Part shown: positions 7,269-14,471 of the stretch, piece after piece | Numbering within the stretch: the first letter of the stretch is position 1 | Layout of the letters: each line of letters opens with the position of its first letter | Source: Alphaproteobacteria bacterium | GTDB lineage: Bacteria > Pseudomonadota > Alphaproteobacteria > Micavibrionales > UBA1664 | Assembly: GCA_030427215.1 (NCBI GenBank) | Contig: JAUHXB010000004.1 | Span: 1-15,627, forward strand | Direction: 5' to 3' | DNA: 15,627 nucleotides | Notes under the pieces: model-generated | Told to the model about the DNA's origin: nothing | The model's input: only the letters and a program-made list of their open reading frames with translations | Databases searched by the model: none | Position numbers and translations under genes: made by a program

Positions 7269-8400
7269 AATCTTTTAAAATGTCGCGCGCGGTTTTATAG
7301 GTCAGACCATCGTAATAACGCATTGCCATTTTTAACTCTTCGGCCGTAACGGCCTGTGATGACCTTGCAATCGTGCGCGTTAATAAAAACAGCGATACAA
7401 AATGTTCCTTTGAAATATTGGTTGCGCGACATGCAACGGCCAAGGCCTGCCCCCCGACTTGTTGCATCATGCTCCAGATAATATCAAACGATAAATCCGT
7501 GTGTTTTGCAAAAAGCGCGATGAAGAATCGACCCTGCCTGCGGCGTAAACAATCCACAAATAATCTATCTTTAATTCGTCCAGACGCATGGTATTGCGAT
7601 GCAATTTCAACCATTAAATTGGATGGTCTCATATTATCAGATGATAAAATTGTATCGGTGAAATCCTGAACCGAATCTTCCAATGCGGCATCAACTTCTT
7701 CGCCCGTGACCTTAAATTGTTGGGTGATTTTTTCGCGTATCGCAACGGATACTTGCCAATAAACCGCAACTGCCAAATTTTTTGGTAACGATTTATAGCC
7801 AATATAATCCTTTGCCAAATCTTCGTCTTGAGGTGCAATCACACCAATCATTTTCAACAAATTATCTTCCAATAAAATCGATTCATTCAATAACAAGTTA
7901 TGGATGGCCTTGGCATCGCCTTTATTGATTAAACTTTCTGAAATTCTTTCGGATAAACAGTCGCGGTTTGCAATTGCACGCCAATGGTTTGGGCTTGTCG
8001 CCTCTATAATATAAAGAATGTCGGTATCGGTAAGCAATGGTGAGTACTCTAAAACAGGACCAGCAATATCAATTGTGCCATAGGCCATATAATTTAAAAG
8101 GCTGTGATGCAAATCATCACGCGGCGCAAGTTTATGAGATAGATTAATACGGATATCGCGTTCGACCTGTTGGATCAATCCAATTAAAACATCGGAAGCA
8201 AGGGCTTTCTCACTGTCTGTTAAATTGGCATCCAAAATGGCTGCAACAGAATTGATTAACTCTGATGATGAATCCTGATCTTTATTTTTGGACTTATACT
8301 GAATAACACTGTCATGCAGTTGAACCAATAATGGATCAAAACTATCATAACCTTGAACCGCGTTGGTTGTCCGATAATGCTTATCGCTTATGTAAGCCAA
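7255..8400 (-). CDS. DUF2336 domain-containing protein (381 aa)
   Basis: This belongs to DUF2336, an all-helical, HEAT-like family mostly of Alphaproteobacteria with no settled biochemical role. The diagnostic region is at about residues 70-190. It runs from an ALASDVLIGLIQQVERDIR-type helix through HHSLLNYMAYGTIDIAGPVL and EYSPLLTDTDILYIIEATSP to HWRAIANRDCLSERISESLI. It then continues with KGDAKAIHNLLLNES, close to the family's degenerate repeat pattern. No membrane segment or signal peptide is seen. I accept the TTG at 8398-8400 as start. AGAGGG (8411-8416 on the complement) lies 10 nt upstream, no ATG occurs before the in-frame stop further up, and the next internal Met falls well inside the domain. 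The gene shares a 230 bp divergent region containing a CtrA-type site with the small gene at 8631. Its stop overlaps the M48 gene. Confidence 0.85.
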   Translation of the reverse strand: MAYISDKHYRTTNAVQGYDSFDPLLVQLHDSVIQYKSKNKDQDSSSELINSVAAILDANLTDSEKALASDVLIGLIQQVERDIRINLSHKLAPRDDLHHSLLNYMAYGTIDIAGPVLEYSPLLTDTDILYIIEATSPNHWRAIANRDCLSERISESLINKGDAKAIHNLLLNESILLEDNLLKMIGVIAPQDEDLAKDYIGYKSLPKNLAVAVYWQVSVAIREKITQQFKVTGEEVDAALEDSVQDFTDTILSSDNMRPSNLMVEIASQYHASGRIKDRLFVDCLRRRQGRFFIALFAKHTDLSFDIIWSMMQQVGGQALAVACRATNISKEHFVSLFLLTRTIARSSQAVTAEELKMAMRYYDGLTYKTARDILKDSIAQ

Positions 8401-8630
8401 TTTATTAATTCCCTCTTCCCTAAAATACGATCTGCTTATTTAAAACGAAAATTCTTACGATTTGGTTAAGCTTATTTTTTTTCGTATCTTCGTTAAGTAT
8501 GACAGAAGATACTTTATAAAATATTAATGCCATACAAGAGCGTGTTAATTTTTTGTTAAGGCTTTCTTTACTTTGATCTTGTATGCTATATTTTGGGTAT
8601 AAGATAATAATAAAAAATGGGGTCATAAAC
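8401..8630. other. Divergent intergenic region between DUF2336 and the 84-aa gene
   Basis: These 230 bp are AT-rich. They hold the Shine-Dalgarno sequence of DUF2336 near 8411, a CtrA-type site at 8545-8559 and -10-like elements TATATT (8587-8592) and TATAAG (8598-8603). A GGGG Shine-Dalgarno sequence (8619-8622) precedes the plus-strand gene. A minus-strand reading frame across this region has no family features, and I do not count it as a gene. Confidence 0.6.
8545..8559. promoter_or_regulatory. CtrA-type binding site (TTAA-N7-TTAA)
   Basis: The two TTAA half-sites are at 8545-8548 and 8556-8559, separated by exactly 7 nt. Read on the minus strand the second half-site is followed by C, giving the full TTAA-N7-TTAAC consensus of the alphaproteobacterial cell-cycle regulator CtrA. 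It lies 28 bp before a TATATT and 72 bp before the ATG at 8631, close to the -35 zone of that gene. This was the only such site I found in the intergenic regions. In AT-rich DNA a chance match is possible. Confidence 0.5.
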
Positions 8631-8885
8631 ATGTCTGGAGCAATTGGATCAACACCAACTCAAATTCAACCGAATATTATTCAAAACAGCGTTCAACAAA
8701 ACGCACAGAAGTCTGTCCAACGTGAAACAACACAGCAACAGGCTCCTAACCGCGAGGTTGCGCAGGCTCAATCCAACCAGAATTTCCAAAAAATTGCACA
8801 AGATATAATAGCCAGCCGAGCGGACGCACCCGTTGTTGATTCAGGGGCATCCCAACGAGGACAGGTTGTAGACATTCTTGTCTAA
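8631..8885 (+). CDS. Small Gln/Asn-rich protein of unknown function (84 aa), possible CtrA target
   Basis: No family recognised. I start at the ATG at 8631 (MSGAIGSTPTQIQPNIIQNS), supported by GGGG 8 nt upstream. An upstream in-frame ATG at 8583 would place the promoter elements inside the gene. The first 60 residues are polar, rich in Gln, Asn, Ser and Thr and likely disordered. A helix-like stretch with NQNFQKIAQDIIASRAD follows. The C-terminus ends in a compact GASQRGQVVDILV motif that looks like a conserved tail. There is no signal peptide, cysteine or membrane segment. The gene sits behind a CtrA-type site, so cell-cycle or motility-related expression is possible but is inference only. 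The stop overlaps the YbjN gene by 4 bp, sharing CTAA. Confidence 0.65.
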   Translation: MSGAIGSTPTQIQPNIIQNSVQQNAQKSVQRETTQQQAPNREVAQAQSNQNFQKIAQDIIASRADAPVVDSGASQRGQVVDILV

Positions 8886-9412
8886 GCATTCCCTTTAATA
8901 TCAGAAAATAATAAATTTAAACGATCAACATCGTGGTCTTCGTTTTGAAATAACGAAGCGACTCCATTATCATTTGTAATGGCCAGTGTAATGTAAAAAC
9001 GATCCGCCTCTTTCATCGCCTGGTCAATCATGTCCTGAATTAAAAACAAACTTACCTCCATTGATAACTCATCACATTGAATCAATGCCTTAAAAATTGT
9101 ATTTCCAACGCCATCAACCATGAAAAACCCATGCCATGCCGATTCGTTGGCCTGCATAATAACGTGATCCAATTTGGATTTATCACAAGATTGTGTTTGC
9201 GCAATAACAAGACCAAGTTTTACAATATTGGCATCCGCATTGCGGTCCAACATCACCGTATAATCCGATTGATTACCATGGCATTTAAAATGAATGCGGT
9301 TTTCGCCTAATCGATCAAAAGTATAATTTGACGCCTCTAAAACCTCCTCAAACTGGTCGAGAGGATTTGTATTATCGTTGTCTTGATTAAGAGGGGAAAT
9401 GATTGAACGCAT
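8882..9412 (-). CDS. YbjN domain-containing protein (176 aa)
   Basis: Residues 16-165 fit the alphaproteobacterial branch of the YbjN family, a small alpha/beta fold related to type III secretion chaperone-like proteins. Seen in order are NPLDQFEEVLEASNYTFDR, DYTVMLDRNADANIVKLGLV, a LDHVIMQANESAWHGFFMV segment and a helix ending in EADRFYITLAI. In the family these correspond to NPL..IE.....W.F.R, ....VNE..W.GHF and ..ECERFYPAF. The family has been linked to stress and motility regulation in Escherichia coli, but the role here is unknown. Cytoplasmic, with no signal peptide. The ATG at 9410-9412 has no clear Shine-Dalgarno sequence; TATAAT is centred 18-19 nt upstream on the same strand. It converges on the 84-aa gene and follows the secreted orphan at 9461 with a 48 bp gap. 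Confidence 0.8.
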   Translation of the reverse strand: MRSIISPLNQDNDNTNPLDQFEEVLEASNYTFDRLGENRIHFKCHGNQSDYTVMLDRNADANIVKLGLVIAQTQSCDKSKLDHVIMQANESAWHGFFMVDGVGNTIFKALIQCDELSMEVSLFLIQDMIDQAMKEADRFYITLAITNDNGVASLFQNEDHDVDRLNLLFSDIKGNA

Positions 9413-9427
9413 GCCAATAGCAATAGC

Positions 9428-9433
9428 ATTATA
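9428..9433 (-). promoter_or_regulatory. -10-like TATAAT upstream of the YbjN gene
   Basis: A perfect TATAAT on the minus strand ends 15 nt before the start at 9412, which would give a leader under 10 nt. No convincing -35 was found. Confidence 0.35.
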
Positions 9434-9460
9434 AAGATGAAACGATCAAGGGTGGAATTA

Positions 9461-10057
9461 TTAAGGAGTATTTGGTTTTAGATCATCAATCGCTGCATCT
9501 GCTATAGTGCATGTCTGAGAAATGCTATTATAGCTTTGCAAGGCATCACCTAGAATACTAGTCGCATTTGCAAGGGCCATTTCAGTTATTATTCTGCCGT
9601 TATTATAAAATGTCTCAAAATCATCATAGTCACTTTGAACATCATATGCCTTAGACAAACCTTCCATATCCTGAACGCCATTTGAATATTCAGATCCGTT
9701 TTGATAAACAAATATTGAATAACTACTAACATAGCTTGGAATGTTCGATAAATGCATCTCAACCTCATTCATAGAGGGAATAACGCGAGATCCAATAAAA
9801 TCGGACATTCCGTTTGAAAGAAGCCCATTCTCGTTCATCTCTTCTAATGTTAAAACGCCGTCTCTTATTAAATGATCTTCAATAATCACTTCATAATTTA
9901 CATTATCATTATCGTAAAAATGAAGAATGGTTTCTTCGGCATTGGCATTTATACCAATAAGGCTTAGTGGTTGATAACAAGATTCGCTTATCCCATCAGC
10001 AAGAGCGCCTGACCCAAGGGCAAAAGAAAGCGCTGCATTAACAGCTAATTTTTTCAT
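9461..10057 (-). CDS. Secreted acidic orphan protein (198 aa) with two cysteines
   Basis: No family recognised. There is a clear Sec signal peptide: Lys2-Lys3, a hydrophobic core to about 17, then GALA before DG, with cleavage likely after residue 20. The mature protein is acidic, with many Asp, Glu, Asn and Tyr residues, and has exactly two cysteines (Cys27 and Cys183) near its two ends that could form a disulfide. A beta-rich first half (TILHFYDND, YEVIIEDH) is followed by a helical C-terminal part (EMALANATSILGDALQSYNS). No metal or catalytic motif is visible. The start is backed by AAGGA 7 nt upstream. It is divergent from the photolyase gene with 114 bp between them. It is the second secreted orphan in the window, but I see no similarity to the one at 495-1016. 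Confidence 0.65.
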   Translation of the reverse strand: MKKLAVNAALSFALGSGALADGISESCYQPLSLIGINANAEETILHFYDNDNVNYEVIIEDHLIRDGVLTLEEMNENGLLSNGMSDFIGSRVIPSMNEVEMHLSNIPSYVSSYSIFVYQNGSEYSNGVQDMEGLSKAYDVQSDYDDFETFYNNGRIITEMALANATSILGDALQSYNSISQTCTIADAAIDDLKPNTP

Positions 10058-10058
10058 T

Positions 10059-10079
10059 CTTAATTCCTTAACAATTAAG
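10059..10079 (-). promoter_or_regulatory. Possible hairpin holding the Shine-Dalgarno sequence of the secreted orphan gene
   Basis: On the minus strand CTTAATT and AATTAAG form a 7 bp stem around a 7 nt loop GTTAAGG that contains the Shine-Dalgarno core. The stem is very AT-rich and probably weak; a temperature-sensitive effect is only a guess. Confidence 0.2.
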
Positions 10080-10160
10080 TATTTTCATTGGTAAAAATAT
10101 TTAATCTATAAATTAAAATATGTCAACTTTAATTTTGTAAACCTTTTCTATTTTATTGCG

Positions 10161-10166
10161 TATAAA
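10161..10166 (+). promoter_or_regulatory. -10-like TATAAA before the photolyase gene
   Basis: TATAAA ends 5 nt before the ATG at 10172 and no Shine-Dalgarno sequence is present, which suggests a leaderless mRNA. TTGTAA at 10135-10140 is a poor -35 candidate because the spacer would be 20 bp. Confidence 0.35.
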
Positions 10167-10171
10167 TAGCT

Positions 10172-11746
10172 ATGACACAAAAAACACTTCGCCTGATCCT
10201 TGGGGATCAGCTGAACCAAAAAATATCATCCTTATCCGATTGTGATAAAGACAACGACATTATTTTAATGTGCGAGGTTTGGGATGAAACGCAATATGTC
10301 CGTCATCATAAAAAGAAAATAGCCTTCCTTTTTTCCGCCATGCGCCATTTTGCCAAAGACTTAAAAGATCAAGGATATCAGGTTGATTATATAAAATTAT
10401 CTGATGACACAAAATCATTTAAAGGCGAAGTTGAAAAGGCGATCAAACGCCACGATATAACCGATGTTATCCTCACCGAACCATCCGAATATCGTGTGTT
10501 GGATGACATAAAGACATGGGCGAATGAATTGGATATTAATGTCGATATTCGCCCTAACGACCTGTTTATTGCAACCCATGATGAATTTGCTCAATGGGCC
10601 AAAGACCGCAAGCAATTGCGCATGGAATATTTTTACCGCGAGATGCGTAAAAAAACGGGCTTATTGATAGATGATGATGGTAACCCCGAAGGCGGGGAAT
10701 GGAATTACGATTCTGAAAATCGTCAAACGGCAAAAAAGTTCATAAAAGAACGCAATGATTTGGCCAACCAACCCGAATCCAAAACTGATAAAGATTTTGA
10801 AATTAATAATAAAAATAACGCCCTCGTTCAGGATGTTTTAAAATTGGTCGAGGATAAATTTGATGATCATTTTGGTGATTTGCACCCATTTTATTTCGCC
10901 GTTACACGTGACCAAGCCCTAGAGGTTTTAGATAATTTTATTGCAAACCGCCTGCCCCATTTTGGCGATTATCAGGACACAATGATTGAGGGCGAACCAT
11001 GGATGTATCATTCGCATCTGTCTTTTTATATTAATTGCGGAATGTTAACCCCTTTGGAAGTGTGTGAAACCGTTGAAAACGCCTATTACGATGGACGACG
11101 CAATATACCAATCAACGCGGCGGAAGGGTTTATCCGCCAAATCATTGGATGGCGGGAATATATTCGCGGGATGTATTGGCTTAAAATGCCTGAATATAAA
11201 TATGAAAATCATTTAAATGCCAAACGTCCCCTGCCGGATTTTTTCTGGACGGGAGATACGGATATGAATTGTTTGAAACAATCCATCACTGAAACAAAAC
11301 AAAATGCCTATGCGCATCACATCCAACGATTAATGGTGCTTGGAAATTTTTGCTTGTTAATGGGCGCGCATCCGGATGAGGTCAATGAATGGTATTTAAT
11401 CGTTTATGCCGATGCCTATGAATGGGTAGAATTGCCCAATGTCACGGGCATGGTTTTATATGCCGATGGCGGTGTTGTGGCGTCAAAACCCTATGCCGCG
11501 GGGTCAAATTACATCAATAAAATGTCGAATTATTGTGATAATTGCAAATACTCACCCTCGGTTAAAACAGGCGAAAAGGCCTGCCCTTTCAACTATCTAT
11601 ATTGGAATTTCCTAATTGAAAATAAAGACGTTTTTGAAGGTAATCCGCGTATGAATATGATTTACAGTTCATTAGACAAAATGGATGATGAAAAAGTAAG
11701 TGCGATAAAAAACGACAGTGAACAGTTTTTAAAAACTATTTCTTGA
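10172..11746 (+). CDS. Iron-sulfur bacterial cryptochrome/photolyase (FeS-BCP, PhrB/CryB type)
   Basis: This flavoprotein probably repairs UV-induced (6-4) photoproducts using light. The N-terminal Rossmann-like domain begins with LRLILGDQLN (6-15) and includes FLFSAMRHF (52-60), both typical of the 'photolyase-related' prokaryotic group. The C-terminal helical FAD domain holds GFIRQIIGWREYIRGMYW (319-336) and the double histidine in NAYAHHIQRLMVLGNF (378-393), which in Agrobacterium PhrB is near the substrate. The four cysteines that bind the 4Fe-4S cluster are all present: Cys367 in DMNCLKQ, Cys455 and Cys458 in YCDNC, and Cys471 in KACPFNYLYW. At 524 residues it is about the usual length. 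It has no Shine-Dalgarno sequence and may be leaderless. An unknown gene follows, with its promoter overlapping this stop codon. A signalling cryptochrome rather than a repair enzyme cannot be excluded. Confidence 0.93.
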   Translation: MTQKTLRLILGDQLNQKISSLSDCDKDNDIILMCEVWDETQYVRHHKKKIAFLFSAMRHFAKDLKDQGYQVDYIKLSDDTKSFKGEVEKAIKRHDITDVILTEPSEYRVLDDIKTWANELDINVDIRPNDLFIATHDEFAQWAKDRKQLRMEYFYREMRKKTGLLIDDDGNPEGGEWNYDSENRQTAKKFIKERNDLANQPESKTDKDFEINNKNNALVQDVLKLVEDKFDDHFGDLHPFYFAVTRDQALEVLDNFIANRLPHFGDYQDTMIEGEPWMYHSHLSFYINCGMLTPLEVCETVENAYYDGRRNIPINAAEGFIRQIIGWREYIRGMYWLKMPEYKYENHLNAKRPLPDFFWTGDTDMNCLKQSITETKQNAYAHHIQRLMVLGNFCLLMGAHPDEVNEWYLIVYADAYEWVELPNVTGMVLYADGGVVASKPYAAGSNYINKMSNYCDNCKYSPSVKTGEKACPFNYLYWNFLIENKDVFEGNPRMNMIYSSLDKMDDEKVSAIKNDSEQFLKTIS

Positions 11747-11772
11747 CAAACACCCTTCTTATTTTACATACT
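11743..11772 (+). promoter_or_regulatory. Promoter TTGACA-N18-CATACT for the gene at 11779
   Basis: A perfect -35 TTGACA (11743-11748) overlaps the photolyase stop codon. With an 18 bp spacer, CATACT (11767-11772) matches the -10 consensus at four of six positions. The predicted transcription start falls on or next to the A of the ATG at 11779, so the mRNA would be leaderless. Confidence 0.5.
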
Positions 11773-11778
11773 TTAAAA

Positions 11779-12225
11779 ATGAAATTTGATTTTAAAGATT
11801 TAAGCGCATTTGAATTACCTAGCGAGCATGTAAAAAACACAAAAGAAAAAGCATCATGTATCATTTTAATTGATGATAAGCCTGTTGCATTTTCTGCTGA
11901 GCTCTCTGAATTTAACGGCTATAGGCTAGACAAACCAGAAGTAAAATTAGCATTTTTAATAGCTGCAAAAATCATTAACCATCTGGATACTGGTGATAAT
12001 TTCAACCATTCGGATTTCTCATTACCAAAAGGCGGGCATATGGTTAAACTTGGTGATTATAATTCTTATGGTGACAATGCAGAGTCATCAAAACGCCGTG
12101 TAAATGATGGTTTGAAAAAAATTGCCGGGTTTGAATTTTATCTATGTCACGCCTTGTTGGCCTATGAACATCAAACGCATAAAAGACAACTTACCCTAAG
12201 TTCACTTCGAAATCTAACGGCCTAA
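11779..12225 (+). CDS. Protein of unknown function (148 aa) downstream of the photolyase
   Basis: No family recognised. I choose the ATG at 11779 (MKFDFKDLSAFELPSEHV). The frame can be extended to a TTG at 11743, but that codon is part of a perfect -35 hexamer and no Shine-Dalgarno sequence supports it. The protein is soluble, with mixed charge and one alpha/beta domain by appearance: a strand-like ASCIILIDDKPVAFSAEL, a long helix EVKLAFLIAAKIINHL, a Gly/His/Asp-rich middle (FSLPKGGHMVKLGDY) and a helical end containing FEFYLCHALLAYEH. Two cysteines are present, with no signal peptide and no membrane segment. Its location after the photolyase hints at, but does not prove, a light- or stress-related role. 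It converges on the HExxH gene and overlaps it by 4 bp. Confidence 0.65.
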   Translation: MKFDFKDLSAFELPSEHVKNTKEKASCIILIDDKPVAFSAELSEFNGYRLDKPEVKLAFLIAAKIINHLDTGDNFNHSDFSLPKGGHMVKLGDYNSYGDNAESSKRRVNDGLKKIAGFEFYLCHALLAYEHQTHKRQLTLSSLRNLTA

Positions 12226-12989
12226 AATCCAGCCTTATTGCGCATAACACGGATTTCTTGCATGCGCGCAGTTATTTCACCTGGCATTAATCCTGCGCCC
12301 ATAATTCCCGCATATCGCCCTGCACGTTGTGTGTTATAGGCCACTAATTCTTGCGGATTCACCTGATACATGCGTTGATTATCATTCGCCATCCCCGTCA
12401 TATCATGAAAAAACGCCGCCGCTATGAGAGATTCAAAATCATCGCGGCGTGGATCATTTTCACCCAGCGCGGTTACACCCCGCGTCATAATGTGGTGCAT
12501 ATTTTCGTGCAACACGACCTCCATAAATCTTTCAAAGGGCAGTCCACCCCATTGCATTTTACTATTCAAATAAATGGAGGCCTCGGTCGGAACATATAAT
12601 CCATTGGCATCTCCGCGTAAGGGAATGATTTGTATAGTCGCGGGCTTTAACCCCTCATAAAATCCATACGCCTTTAGTTGTAGATTGGTTGTGTGCACAG
12701 CCAGATTTTTGAGTGCCTCAGGATTATTTTGTTTCCAATTCAAACGCGCGCTCGTCAATGTTTCATCATCCAACAATAAATCGACTAATTTCAATCGTCC
12801 CTGCGCCTCCCACGTCCAAAAATCGGGACTTAAGGCTTTAAATTTGCGGGCATCGGCCTCGATAACCGTATCATCCTCGACCTCAACGACAACGATATTC
12901 GCCGTGTTTTTCTTGTCAAAATACCCCGCCCACATGGTGATGGACCATACGGATAACGCGACCAACAAAATGACCTGTATTTTTGACAT
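12222..12989 (-). CDS. Membrane-anchored putative zinc metalloprotease (HExxH), unassigned family
   Basis: One N-terminal hydrophobic segment (about residues 7-24 of the longer form) is a signal anchor, placing the rest in the periplasm. The zincin motif HENMHHIM starts at His163, Glu164 and His167, counted from the ATG at 12995, with an extra His168. A plausible third ligand is Glu216 in NPQELVAYNTQ, a word like the P-x-E-x-x-A-Y segments of several metallopeptidases. Before it, GLYVPTEASIYLNSKMQW looks like the edge strand of a zincin active site. I cannot name the family. Start: the ATG at 12987-12989 sits 7 nt from AAGG (12997-13000). The ATG at 12995 has only 1 nt of spacing, so the shorter form (255 aa) is preferred. 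It lies 50 bp downstream of amn and converges on the unknown gene at 11779 with a CTAA overlap. Confidence 0.6.
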   Translation of the reverse strand: MSKIQVILLVALSVWSITMWAGYFDKKNTANIVVVEVEDDTVIEADARKFKALSPDFWTWEAQGRLKLVDLLLDDETLTSARLNWKQNNPEALKNLAVHTTNLQLKAYGFYEGLKPATIQIIPLRGDANGLYVPTEASIYLNSKMQWGGLPFERFMEVVLHENMHHIMTRGVTALGENDPRRDDFESLIAAAFFHDMTGMANDNQRMYQVNPQELVAYNTQRAGRYAGIMGAGLMPGEITARMQEIRVMRNKAGF

Positions 12990-13045
12990 TTTCATACCTT
13001 ACTAGAATACATCAAAATAGTCAAATTTATGTTAATTTTTATATA

Positions 13046-14458
13046 TTATTGAAACGCGACTTCGTTAAAAGATCGCAATTTACGGCTGTGTAATTTTGCA
13101 GGGCCTATTTCTCTTAATAGAGCCATCGCAGTCAAACCAATTTGCAAATGTTGATTGACACGATCACGATAGAATTTATCTGCCATTCCCGGTAATTTTA
13201 ATTGTCCATGAAGTGGTTTGTCGGACACGCACAATAATGTTCCGTATGGCACACGAAATCGAAATCCGTTTGCGGCGATTGTTCCGCTTTCCATGTCCAA
13301 TGCAATTGCGCGCGATTGACTGAGCGGTAAGTTCTGGCTGATGCTGGGTTGTAATTCCCAATTCCGATCATCAATTGTGGCGACCGTTCCCGTTCTCATG
13401 AATTTTTTAACGTCATACCCTTGTTCGCCCGTCACCTGCCCCGCGGCCATGGCAAGGGCTTGTTGGATTTCCGCCAAGGCAGGCACAGGGATAGAGGGAT
13501 GCAGATCCCGATCCAAAATATTATCAAGGCGCAAATAAGCATGCGCCAAAACATAATCACCCAATTTTTGAGAATTTCTTAAACCTGCGCAATGCCCCAA
13601 CATCAACCATGCATGAGGGCGCAATACGGCGATGTGGTCGGTGATTGTTTTGGCATTTGACGGCCCAACCCCAATATTCACCATAGTAATTCCATCCCCG
13701 TCAGGACGTTTCAGGTGATATGCAGGCATTTGCGGCATGCGAGGTGACGGTGTGCCCTCCCCCGGTTCGATAAATTCGCTATATCCGCTTGCCGCGTCCG
13801 CCACAAATTCATGACCCATGCGCATAAATTCATCAATATAAAATTGGTAATTGGTAAAAATAACATAGTTTTGAAAATGTTTTGCCGCTGTGCCAGTGTA
13901 ATGTTTCAACCGTGACAGGCTCAAATCAACGCGCGGAGCAGAAAACAGAGATAGTGGCATGTCATCACCGTCATTCACCACATTACGGCTGTTTGCGATT
14001 TCATCATCCATAATAGTTAGATCAGGTTGATCAAACAAGAATGGGAAAGCCCCCATCGCCTCGGACGTTAAATCATGTTCAATATGATAATATTCACCAA
14101 GGGCAAAATGAATGGGAATGACCGTGTCGGAATAACCAACCTCGATTTTACCGCCATGGTTTTCCATCAATAATTCAAATTGTTCTTTGTAATAATGATC
14201 AAATATATCAGGGCGGGTCAGGGTTGTGCTGTAAACGCCTTTTTTAGGGACAAAGCCATAGGATCGCCGAGGATCATTCCGCCCCATTTTTTCAGGCGTG
14301 AACCGTATTTCGGGATAACAGGCAGAGATATGTTTTTTAGGGATGTTCCCTTTTGCAAAATCTTCGAATCCAGATTTTAAATGTTTTATTGATTTATTAT
14401 AAAGTTTTTCGACTTCTGCGAATGCGGCCTCTGCCGTCTTAAAAGATTTATGCTTCAT
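13046..14458 (-). CDS. amn: AMP nucleosidase
   Basis: It hydrolyses AMP to adenine and ribose 5-phosphate, controlling the AMP pool and purine salvage in the cytoplasm. At 470 residues it is close to the Escherichia coli enzyme (about 484). The N-terminal AMP nucleosidase domain includes RPDIFDHYYKEQFELLM (82-98) and VIPIHFALGEYYH (113-125). The C-terminal part is a purine nucleoside phosphorylase-like fold: MVNIGVGPSNAKTITDHIAV (259-278), a glycine-rich LMLGHCAGLRNSQ (285-297), the ALDMESGTIAANGFR segment (386-400) containing the expected Glu390, and LLCVSDKPLHGQLKLPGMA (408-426). No Shine-Dalgarno sequence is seen, and a perfect minus-strand TATAAT ends 7 nt before the ATG. It is only 8 bp from the gene upstream (14467-15024), so it could be both read through and started from its own leaderless promoter. 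Confidence 0.96.
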   Translation of the reverse strand: MKHKSFKTAEAAFAEVEKLYNKSIKHLKSGFEDFAKGNIPKKHISACYPEIRFTPEKMGRNDPRRSYGFVPKKGVYSTTLTRPDIFDHYYKEQFELLMENHGGKIEVGYSDTVIPIHFALGEYYHIEHDLTSEAMGAFPFLFDQPDLTIMDDEIANSRNVVNDGDDMPLSLFSAPRVDLSLSRLKHYTGTAAKHFQNYVIFTNYQFYIDEFMRMGHEFVADAASGYSEFIEPGEGTPSPRMPQMPAYHLKRPDGDGITMVNIGVGPSNAKTITDHIAVLRPHAWLMLGHCAGLRNSQKLGDYVLAHAYLRLDNILDRDLHPSIPVPALAEIQQALAMAAGQVTGEQGYDVKKFMRTGTVATIDDRNWELQPSISQNLPLSQSRAIALDMESGTIAANGFRFRVPYGTLLCVSDKPLHGQLKLPGMADKFYRDRVNQHLQIGLTAMALLREIGPAKLHSRKLRSFNEVAFQ

Positions 14459-14465
14459 ACCGCAT

Positions 14466-14471
14466 ATTATA
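14466..14471 (-). promoter_or_regulatory. -10-like TATAAT immediately before amn
   Basis: A perfect TATAAT on the minus strand is separated by 7 nt from the amn ATG at 14458. It overlaps the stop codon of the upstream gene. No good -35 element was found at 16-19 bp. Confidence 0.35.

Noticed and set aside
8420..8632. 70-codon minus-strand reading frame in the DUF2336 upstream region
   Set aside because: It crosses the CtrA-type site and promoter elements of the plus-strand gene, starts at its ATG region and has no recognisable sequence features.
11743..11778. TTG start giving a 160-residue version of the protein at 11779
   Set aside because: The TTG is part of a perfect -35 hexamer, there is no Shine-Dalgarno sequence, and an ATG follows at the predicted transcription start.
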